Of a stretch of DNA of 64,000 nt, positions 55,205 through 64,000 are shown one piece after another. The stretch comes from Chitinivorax tropicus (GTDB lineage Bacteria; Pseudomonadota; Gammaproteobacteria; Burkholderiales; SCOH01): positions 1 through 64,000 of the forward strand of contig NZ_JACHHY010000013.1 of the NCBI RefSeq assembly GCF_014202905.1. Reading direction: 5' to 3'. The position numbers and the translations under genes are program-made. The notes beneath the pieces are model-generated. The model was not told where the DNA came from and did not search any database. It worked only from the letters and a program-made list of their open reading frames with translations. The stretch's first letter is position 1, and each line of letters starts with the position of its first letter.

Positions 55205-55274
55205 CACGAAAAACGTGAAACAACGCATTAAATGCGCCGTTTCGACGCCTTGTGGGTATCACGAATACCCACAA
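55205..55274. repeat. Three stacked inverted repeats between the two precursor genes
   Basis: CACG-AAAAA-CGTG (55205-55217) is followed by CGCATT-A-AATGCG (55224-55236). TTGTGGGTAT (55250-55259) then pairs with ATACCCACAA (55265-55274), a perfect ten-base stem. They lie in the ~208-base gap between the precursors and may end part of the transcripts or protect the upstream precursor message. Confidence 0.7.
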
Positions 55275-55383
55275 AGTCGAGTGGATGCGGACACTGGCGG
55301 TAGCGAGGGGGACGAAGACCGCGAGCAGCAAGGTGCGCCATCGATGGCAATCCCTGTGCTCACGGCACCTCATCGATTGTTGA

Positions 55384-55644
55384 TTACTTCTGCGCACCCT
55401 TCAGCGTCGCCTGTGCCGCTTCACATTCTTGCTTGCTGGTTTCAACCCAGCCTTGTCCTTTGCATGAATTCAACCCCTTGCAATCGTTTTTTGCAGTCTT
55501 GCAGGCGCTTTGGCCTTTGCAACCATTGACGCCCTCGCATTTGACTTTGGCTTCATCAGCAGCATGTGCACCAGGTACGGCAATGGCACCAAACATCAGA
55601 GCGGCAGCAGAGGCGAGTGCAACACGGGTAGCTTTGACTTTCAT
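55384..55644 (-). CDS. BufA2-type bufferin precursor peptide (first gene)
   Basis: 86 residues with a Sec signal (cleavage near AHAADE). The six Cys follow the same C-x5-C-x5-C-x6-C-x5-C-x12-C pattern as the second precursor (NGCKGQSACK, NDCKGLNSCKGQGW), ending LKGAQK. It is the first gene of the cluster with GGAG before the ATG. The core GxxxCKGxxxCK is shared, while the signal and tails differ, so the two may have different metals or roles. Confidence 0.88.
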   Translation of the reverse strand: MKVKATRVALASAAALMFGAIAVPGAHAADEAKVKCEGVNGCKGQSACKTAKNDCKGLNSCKGQGWVETSKQECEAAQATLKGAQK

Positions 55645-58712
<3,068 letters not shown>

Positions 58713-58839
58713 CTGCCGAGCGGGTTGGAGAGCTGTCAACCCAAGGCATGCCACAACAGGGAGCAGGCGGTGGCCTGCTCCGCTTCCAATGGCGGTGACC
58801 TGTGTCACTGCACACAATCCCAATAGGGCCAAAGCAGAC

Positions 58840-59364
58840 ATGAAATTCAAGTATGGGATGCCGCTCCTGGCGGCGATCGTGCTCAGCGGCTGCGGTTTCC
58901 ACTTGCGAGGTCAAGGCGGAGCATATGCCGTGCCATATCAGACAATGTCGGTAGAGGGCACTGGCCCGGTGTCGATCGGGCTGCAGCAATATCTGCGTGC
59001 AATCCCCAATCTGAAGCTGACGAGCACCGCCGAGGCCGAGGCGACGGTTGCAATCATCAAGGAAAACCACGAGAAGGTGATCCGTTCGCTGAATCAGTCC
59101 GGCCAAGTCAGTGAGTATGAGCTTCGCTATACCTTGACCTATACTTTGCTCGGACAAAAACGCCAACCTCTGTTTCCCACCTCAGATATCCATATCCGCC
59201 GCTATATGACCTATAGCGATAGCCAGGCTCTGGCCAAGGAGCAGGAAGAGGCCCTGCTGCTGCGCGACATGCAGCAGGATGCAACCATGCAGGTCATTCG
59301 CAGGCTGAGTGTGTTCAGGCCGCGTCCGGAAGACATGGCCAGCCAGCCGGCAAAGGCGCCTTGA
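58840..59364 (+). CDS. lptE: LPS-assembly lipoprotein LptE
   Basis: 174 residues from ATG 58840. The lipoprotein signal ends in the lipobox VLSGC, and the mature start CGFHLRGQG is typical for LptE. The rest has EYELRYTLTYTLLGQKRQPL and the final helix with EEALLRDMQQDATMQVIRRL is split here by residue changes. It plugs the LptD barrel and helps LPS reach the outer leaflet. The holA start follows its stop directly. Confidence 0.94.
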   Translation: MKFKYGMPLLAAIVLSGCGFHLRGQGGAYAVPYQTMSVEGTGPVSIGLQQYLRAIPNLKLTSTAEAEATVAIIKENHEKVIRSLNQSGQVSEYELRYTLTYTLLGQKRQPLFPTSDIHIRRYMTYSDSQALAKEQEEALLLRDMQQDATMQVIRRLSVFRPRPEDMASQPAKAP

Positions 59365-60396
59365 GTGCAGATCAAGTTAGAGCAGCTACCACAGCATCTG
59401 CAGCGGGGCTTGGCTCCGCTGTATGTCCTGCATGGCGAGGAGGCCTTTCTGCTGCTTGAGGCTGCCGATCGGATTCGGGCCAAGGCCAGACAAGGGGGCT
59501 TTGTCGAGCGGGAAGTGCTGACTGTGGAATCCGGCTTCAAATGGAACGAGCTGATGATGGCCGGGGCCAGCCAGAGCCTGTTTGGCGACCGTAAATTGCT
59601 GGAGCTGCGGATTCCGACTGGCAAGCCGGGTACGGAGGGCGCACAGGCGCTGCAGGAGTACTGCAACCACCTCTCGCCAGATACCATCACCCTGATCACC
59701 CTACCCAAGCTGGATCGCACCCAGCAGGGCAGCAAGTGGTTCACAGCGTTGGAGTCGGCGGGGGTGGTCATGGCGGCATGGCCTGTGGATCGTGCGCATC
59801 TGCCGCAGTGGATCGCAGGTCGCCTGGCCCTGCAGAATCAGCAGGTTGATCGCCCGACGCTGGAATTCCTGGCCGACAAGGTGGAAGGCAATCTGTTTGC
59901 CGCGCATCAGGAAGTGCAGAAGCTGGCGCTGCTGTATCCCGAAGGGGTGATCACCCCAGAGCAGGTCAGGAACGCCGTGCTGGATGTCGCCCGCTTCGAT
60001 GTATTCAAACTGGGCGAGGCTTTGCTGCAAGGCGATGCAGGCCGGTTTGCAAAAGTGCTGGATGGCTTGCAGGCCGAGGGAGAGTCGCCAGTCTTGGTGT
60101 TGTGGGCGCTGGCCGAGGAAACCCGCACCCTACTCAAACTCAAGCAGGGGCTGGCGGATCGACAGCCGCTCCCACAGCTGTTCAAGGACCATCGGGTATG
60201 GGGTGAGCGGCAGAAGTGGATGGAGCCCGCCTTGCGCAGAGTGGGTGCTTCCGCATTGCAAGCCGCGCTGCAGCAAGCCTATCAGATTGATCGCGCCATC
60301 AAGGGCGTGGGTAGCCAGGAGCCATGGGCCGCCATGATGCGCCTGGGTCTTTCACTATGCGTGGCCAGTGCTGCGCGATTTGAATTGAGTCAATGA
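59365..60396 (+). CDS. holA: DNA polymerase III delta subunit
   Basis: 343 residues starting at GTG 59365, right after the lptE stop. Clamp-loader delta features: LAPLYVLHGEEAFLLLEAADRI at the start is split by length, GDRKLLELRIPTGKPG, LPKLDRTQQGSKWF, and the late FDVFKLGEALLQGDAGRF and ALAEETRTLLKL. It opens the beta clamp in the clamp loader. It overlaps the next gene by ATGA. Confidence 0.94.
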   Translation: MQIKLEQLPQHLQRGLAPLYVLHGEEAFLLLEAADRIRAKARQGGFVEREVLTVESGFKWNELMMAGASQSLFGDRKLLELRIPTGKPGTEGAQALQEYCNHLSPDTITLITLPKLDRTQQGSKWFTALESAGVVMAAWPVDRAHLPQWIAGRLALQNQQVDRPTLEFLADKVEGNLFAAHQEVQKLALLYPEGVITPEQVRNAVLDVARFDVFKLGEALLQGDAGRFAKVLDGLQAEGESPVLVLWALAEETRTLLKLKQGLADRQPLPQLFKDHRVWGERQKWMEPALRRVGASALQAALQQAYQIDRAIKGVGSQEPWAAMMRLGLSLCVASAARFELSQ

Positions 60397-61052
60397 TGTT
60401 GAATGTAGAAACGATCCAGGCCGTCATTTTCGATATGGATGGCCTGATGTTGGATACCGAACGACTTGCGCTGTCATGCTGGCACCAGGCGCTGTCACAG
60501 CATGGTTATGAGGTGGACCCCGCCATCGGGTTGGGCATGGTTGGGTTGAACAGCCGTGATTCAGCAGCGTGGTTGCGCAGTCAGTTAGGTGATGATTTTC
60601 CGATCGAGTTGATCAATCAGACCTCCAATACACTCTATATCGAAGCCGTTTCGCACGGCATTCCCTTGAAGACTGGCCTGTTGTCTTTGCTGGATCATCT
60701 GGACAACAAGCAACTGCCAAAGGCTGTCGCCACCTCCACCCGCCGACTCTATGCAGAAAAGAAGCTGCAAATGACAGGCATCTTGACACGTTTCAAACTA
60801 CTGGTCTGCGGCGATGAGGTGAGCGCGGGCAAGCCTGCCCCAGAAATTTTTCTACGTGCGGCAGCGGGGTTGGGAGTGGCACCCGAGCATTGCTTGGTTC
60901 TTGAGGATTCCGACCCAGGGGTCAGGGGAGCTCGCGCCGCCGGCATGCAGGTGATCCAGATACCAGATGTCCGCCCGCCCAGCGAGGAAGTCATCAGCTT
61001 TGGGCATTCCATCCTGCCTGATTTGCATCATGTCCAGCGGCTCATGTGCTGA
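60393..61052 (+). CDS. HAD-family phosphatase, beta-phosphoglucomutase-like
   Basis: 219 residues. The HAD motif I is VIFDMDGLMLDTE, motif II is VATSTRR, motif III is the Lys in SAGKPAPEIF, and motif IV is VLEDSDPGV. The inserted helical cap between motifs I and II places it in subfamily IA. The substrate is a small sugar phosphate or nucleotide, unknown. It overlaps holA by four bases. Confidence 0.9.
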   Translation: MMLNVETIQAVIFDMDGLMLDTERLALSCWHQALSQHGYEVDPAIGLGMVGLNSRDSAAWLRSQLGDDFPIELINQTSNTLYIEAVSHGIPLKTGLLSLLDHLDNKQLPKAVATSTRRLYAEKKLQMTGILTRFKLLVCGDEVSAGKPAPEIFLRAAAGLGVAPEHCLVLEDSDPGVRGARAAGMQVIQIPDVRPPSEEVISFGHSILPDLHHVQRLMC

Positions 61053-61078
61053 ATATCTTCAACGGAGATGCACACCGA

Positions 61079-61885
61079 TCAAGGTGAAAGGACAGGTGCT
61101 TTCTCATAGATCACATCATGCGGGCTGTGCCGACCGATGATCCTGGCAAACTCGCCAGACTGTTTGCCCCGGCGGATGGCGGCGTTGATATGATGCAGGG
61201 CTTCTCCGATTTCCATGGACTTGGGAAACGCCAGATAGAATTCATTGCGGGCCAAGGGGCGTGGCAATGCAACGAATTCTTTCGACCTGGCTGCCAGAAT
61301 GGCATCGTTACGCAGCACTTGAAACAAGCCTTCCTGCCCGCCCCCTATCAAGATGGCATCAACTCTGCCTGCCAGCAGTTTTTTCACACGGCTGGTGGTG
61401 TTGCCCGCATCTTCATCGATATCCAGATAGCTCCGCTTGGCTGCTTCAAAGGTATCATTCAATTTGAACCCAGCTTGCATCCCGATCCGTATTCCCTTCA
61501 GATCAGACAGTGATTCAAATGGAAATTCCTGCCCACGCTTGGTGACCAGGATGGTGTCCACACCGTAAAGCGGCTCGGAGAACTCAAAGATCAGGTCGCG
61601 TTCCTCGGTCTTCGACAACCCAAGTATGGCGCCCTTTCCCGCAGTGCCCAAGGCAACGGTCCTGCTCCAGGGATAGCACTTGATTTCAAAGCGTAATCCA
61701 GTTTGTTGCTCAATATATGCAACCATGTCTACCAGAATGCCCTTCGGCTGGCCATTCTCATAGTGCAGTGTGGTGGTGCCGGTATCTGTCGTGAGCAGCG
61801 GAATGGTATTAGCTGATGCAAATGACCCAATGCATATGAACAACGAAAAAACATATATCAACTGGCGTATTGAGTGTCGCAACAT
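61079..61885 (-). CDS. Periplasmic solute-binding protein, SBP family 3
   Basis: 268 residues with a Sec signal (cleavage near SFASA). Family 3 features: YENGQPKGILVDMVAYIEQQTG, YPWSRTVALGTAGKGA, TEERDLIFEFSEPLYG and LSDLKGIRIGMQAGF. It has no transporter genes nearby; such orphan proteins in this class may serve sensing or uptake of amino acids. It converges with the HAD phosphatase gene. Confidence 0.9.
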   Translation of the reverse strand: MLRHSIRQLIYVFSLFICIGSFASANTIPLLTTDTGTTTLHYENGQPKGILVDMVAYIEQQTGLRFEIKCYPWSRTVALGTAGKGAILGLSKTEERDLIFEFSEPLYGVDTILVTKRGQEFPFESLSDLKGIRIGMQAGFKLNDTFEAAKRSYLDIDEDAGNTTSRVKKLLAGRVDAILIGGGQEGLFQVLRNDAILAARSKEFVALPRPLARNEFYLAFPKSMEIGEALHHINAAIRRGKQSGEFARIIGRHSPHDVIYEKAPVLSP

Positions 61886-62203
61886 GATGCATTGGAATTC
61901 GTGGGTGATCGAATATCGTAAGATGTCCCACTATACCAGGAGAAGCTAGGGAAAACCCGATTCTTGCCAATTATTTCAATCAGCTACACATACTTGGCTG
62001 ACTGAGCTTGCGCTGATCGGTCGATCACATCGGATCATGAAAAGAACATTTGTCGATTTTTTTTACATTTAGTTAAAAGCTATCATGCTATGCTGTTCCA
62101 TTCTGTTGAATATAATAAATGTATTATATATGGCATGAGTATTGCTTCCCTGATTGCCCGTCGGCCTAAATACACACAGTCAAAAAACGAAAGTGTTCAA
62201 TAT
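61886..62203. other. AT-rich region before the PEP-CTERM gene
   Basis: About 318 bases, strongly AT-rich near 62040-62140, with no gene. It carries the promoters of two divergent genes. I see no clear inverted repeat or ribosome site stronger than the GTGTT-type one. Confidence 0.4.
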
Positions 62204-62863
62204 ATGAAGAAAATCGTATCCGCTTTGATGGCATTCATGGCGATAGGCGGTTGCCTGGGTGCGGCAACTGTTGCCAATGCCAGTGTCATCACCTACCAGA
62301 GCCGCTTTTCCGATGCTGGTAATTTCGCTTCAGGTGCTGAATACAAATCTGCAATTGATGGTTTGCTGACAACGGGTGCAACGGCTGGCTATTGCGATCG
62401 CAACGTTGGCGTATTTGCTGATATCAACAATCAGATGCTGTGCCGCAACGGCTCAGACAGCAATATTGCGTTTCACTACAACATCGCGTTTGGTCTGGCC
62501 GCCACCAACAGCTGGTCATTCCGTCTAGGGCCGGATTTCAGCAAAGGTGGCGCGGTGTTTTTAGATGGCCAATTGGTGGCATCCAAGAATGATGACTTGT
62601 GGTGGTTTGGTGATTTCAATGCCAAGGACGAGTTGTTGGAGGCGACGGTGACCAACCTGCTGGCTGGTAACCATGTCCTGGATATCTATGGCTTTGATTC
62701 CTGCTGTGACGGCGAGCAATCCGCGCAATTCCGCGTGGGGGCTGGGCAATGGACAACGTTCTCGCGCCAAGACAAGCAGAATCACGTCCCCGAGCCGGCT
62801 TCATTGGCATTGGTTGGGGCTGCAGCCATCGGTTTGCGCGCCAGCCGTCGCCTCTGGGTTTGA
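62204..62863 (+). CDS. PEP-CTERM sorted extracellular protein, CCXG type
   Basis: 219 residues from ATG 62204 (MKKIVSALMAFM). A Sec signal ends near ANA. The mature part is rich in Asn/Asp/Gly and has YGFDSCCDGEQSAQF, the CCxG block that names one PEP-CTERM subgroup. The C-terminus is a sorting tail: VPEP, a hydrophobic helix (ASLALVGAAAIGL) and basic RASRRLW. Exosortase/EpsH systems cut and anchor such proteins. No exosortase gene is in the window. An upstream frame to 62090 is not supported. Confidence 0.88.
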   Translation: MKKIVSALMAFMAIGGCLGAATVANASVITYQSRFSDAGNFASGAEYKSAIDGLLTTGATAGYCDRNVGVFADINNQMLCRNGSDSNIAFHYNIAFGLAATNSWSFRLGPDFSKGGAVFLDGQLVASKNDDLWWFGDFNAKDELLEATVTNLLAGNHVLDIYGFDSCCDGEQSAQFRVGAGQWTTFSRQDKQNHVPEPASLALVGAAAIGLRASRRLWV

Positions 62864-62882
62864 GTGCGAGGTAGATGAAAAA

Positions 62883-62909
62883 ACCGACACGTAGGTGTCG
62901 GTTTTTTTT
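62883..62909. terminator. Bidirectional terminator after the PEP-CTERM gene
   Basis: ACCGACAC (62883-62890) and GTGTCGGT (62895-62902) flank a four-base loop, with A-run before and T-run after. It serves both converging genes. Confidence 0.9.
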
Positions 62910-63129
62910 ACAGCTCTTTTTCCTGTTGGGCATGTGTTTCACTGCAATAGAACTGCCCATCCCGCTGGAGTGCTTCTTGCTCAGGCACCAGCGTGCCGCA
63001 GCGTCGGCATGGTAGCAACTGGCCAGCCTGGGCTGGTTGTCTGGCTGCTTCGGATCGCTGCTCGCGCTGCCGGAACCAACGCCAGCACAGATATGCAAAC
63101 AACAATACCGCCAAGATGCGGATCAACAT
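62908..63129 (-). CDS. PP0621 family small zinc-ribbon-like membrane protein
   Basis: 73 residues. An N-terminal helix (ILAVLLFAYLCWRWF) is followed by a basic linker and a Cys-rich end with CRRCGTLVPEQEALQRDGQFYC, split here by length; four Cys/His residues suit a zinc ribbon. I recognise it as the PP0621 family. Function is unknown. Confidence 0.8.
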   Translation of the reverse strand: MLIRILAVLLFAYLCWRWFRQREQRSEAARQPAQAGQLLPCRRCGTLVPEQEALQRDGQFYCSETHAQQEKEL

Positions 63130-63234
63130 GATGGTACTCGCTTCGCCTCAATCGACATTTTTCTACCAACCCTGTACGGAATGTGTTGGTTGTGGGTGGT
63201 CTGTTCAAACAGATGGGTCATCTGCCTGATCAGG

Positions 63235-63624
63235 TCATGGTGTTTTCTTCTGAATGAATTCGATCTTATAACCGTCAGGATCTTCGACAAAGGCAATCAC
63301 CGTGGTGCCATGTTTCATGGGGCCAGCCTCACGTGTGACTTTACCACCCAGCTTCTTGACCTCCTCGCAGGCTTGGTAGGCGTCATCGACTTCAATGGCG
63401 ATATGTCCAAATCCATTGCCTAGCTCGTAACGGTCGGTATCCCAGTTATGGGTGAGTTCAATGACGGTATGTTCGCTTTCTGCGCCATAGCCGATGAATG
63501 CCAGGGTAAAACGCCCTTCCGGATAGTCCTGGCGCCGCAATACGCGCATCTTCAGTACCTGGGTGTAAAAGTCGATGGACTGTTCCAGATTGCCGACACG
63601 TAGCATGGTGTGAAGGATTCGCAT
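63235..63624 (-). CDS. gloA: Lactoylglutathione lyase (glyoxalase I)
   Basis: 129 residues from ATG 63624 ([10 protein letters not shown]). Metal ligands of glyoxalase I are seen: His in [18 protein letters not shown], Glu in TVIELTHNW, His in [11 protein letters not shown] and Glu in DGYKIEFIQ. It changes the methylglyoxal-glutathione adduct into S-lactoylglutathione. The longer frame to 63726 adds no conserved part. Confidence 0.95.
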   Translation of the reverse strand: MRILHTMLRVGNLEQSIDFYTQVLKMRVLRRQDYPEGRFTLAFIGYGAESEHTVIELTHNWDTDRYELGNGFGHIAIEVDDAYQACEEVKKLGGKVTREAGPMKHGTTVIAFVEDPDGYKIEFIQKKTP

Positions 63625-63735
63625 GGTTTGTTGTCCTTGAATGTTTGACGTGATGGGCCGTGAGCGGGGCGCTGCTGGCCTGTGCGATGATACTGTGCCG
63701 CTGCAACCCGATTGCCTGACGCTCACGAGCGGAAT

Positions 63736-64000
63736 TCAGAGCTGATGGAGTCTAGTGCTGATGGCCCGTAGTTCCGATCTGGCCAGCTTGTAGGCTGGGT
63801 ACAGTTTAGCGACATGTGACCAGAATCGCTCGGAGTGATTCATTTCCAGCAGGTGTGCAAGCTCGTGGATGATGACGTAGTCAACCAGGTGTGGGGGGGC
63901 TTGAATCAATCGCCAGTTCAGGCGGATCTCCTGCTTGCCGTTGCAGCTCCCCCAGCGAGTCCGCGCGTTGGATAGCAGAATCTTGCTGGGCACCACCCCT
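63736..64000 (-). CDS. YgjP-like (DUF45) metallopeptidase, C-terminal part
   Basis: At least 88 codons; the frame runs off the window end, so the N-terminal half is missing. The remaining part has TRWGSCNGKQEIRLNWRL and the zinc motif VIIHELAHLLEMNHSERFW (HELAH plus a later His). This is the M48-like DUF45/SprT-type family, a cytoplasmic metal-dependent hydrolase of unknown substrate. Confidence 0.88.
   Translation of the reverse strand, partial: GVVPSKILLSNARTRWGSCNGKQEIRLNWRLIQAPPHLVDYVIIHELAHLLEMNHSERFWSHVAKLYPAYKLARSELRAISTRLHQL

Overview
The window reads as one contiguous chromosomal stretch of a Gram-negative betaproteobacterium. Supporting signs are the lptE-holA pair behind leuS, the dapF-DUF484-xerC string behind lipid A acyltransferase-type genes, a PhaF-like phasin, a PitA/DUF47 pair, and a PEP-CTERM protein. 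The mix resembles Neisseriales (Chitinivorax/Chromobacterium-like), but the genus is inference. There is no rRNA, tRNA, CRISPR array or phage. The only mobile element is a decayed IS5-family fragment near 1.2-1.7 kb.

Layout. 0-10 kb: three small membrane proteins in overlapping frames, an IS5 remnant, a FFLEELY-motif protein, a phasin with a Lys/Ala/Pro tail, two patatin-like phospholipases, a K+ channel, DsbB and an unknown coiled-coil membrane protein. 10-14.2 kb: a GntR/FCD regulator preceded by two identical palindromes, convergent with a TRAP transporter operon whose binding protein is TakP-like. 15-21.8 kb: a 7TMR-DISM/degenerate GGDEF/EAL protein, thrS with a threonine-rich leader peptide and mutually exclusive RNA pairings, a LacI regulator and a GTP cyclohydrolase II. 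21.8-25 kb: a DUF1800 lipoprotein followed by a Tat-exported DUF1501 protein. 25.3-28.8 kb: a LacI regulator with two operator-like palindromes, an AGE-family isomerase and a PfkB sugar kinase, together a plausible mannose-to-fructose-6-phosphate route. 28.8-31 kb: a MarR, cytochrome b561 and two YceI genes. 31.2-39.3 kb: four same-strand signalling genes (GGDEF sensor, 1195-residue hybrid kinase, REC-HD-GYP, FIST protein). 39.3-45 kb: an SpmA-SpmB fusion, an alpha/beta hydrolase, Pit and its DUF47 partner, and metK.

45-51.4 kb is a tightly packed, translationally coupled envelope operon: three LpxL-type acyltransferases, a VanY-type peptidase, a CoA-binding protein, a Dabb protein, dapF, DUF484 and xerC. 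53.1-55.6 kb is a bufferin-type RiPP cluster: two paralogous Cys-rich BufA precursors, a BufB (DUF692/MNIO) iron oxygenase and a BufC (DUF2063) partner, with strong hairpins behind each precursor gene. 56-61 kb is leuS-lptE-holA-HAD phosphatase. The end carries a periplasmic solute-binding protein, a CCXG-type PEP-CTERM protein, a PP0621-family protein, gloA and a partial YgjP-like metallopeptidase.

The two most interesting systems are the thrS leader, which looks like peptide-dependent translational attenuation by SD sequestration, and the double-precursor bufferin cluster. All start sites and functions are read from sequence alone. No alignment, folding or database search was run.
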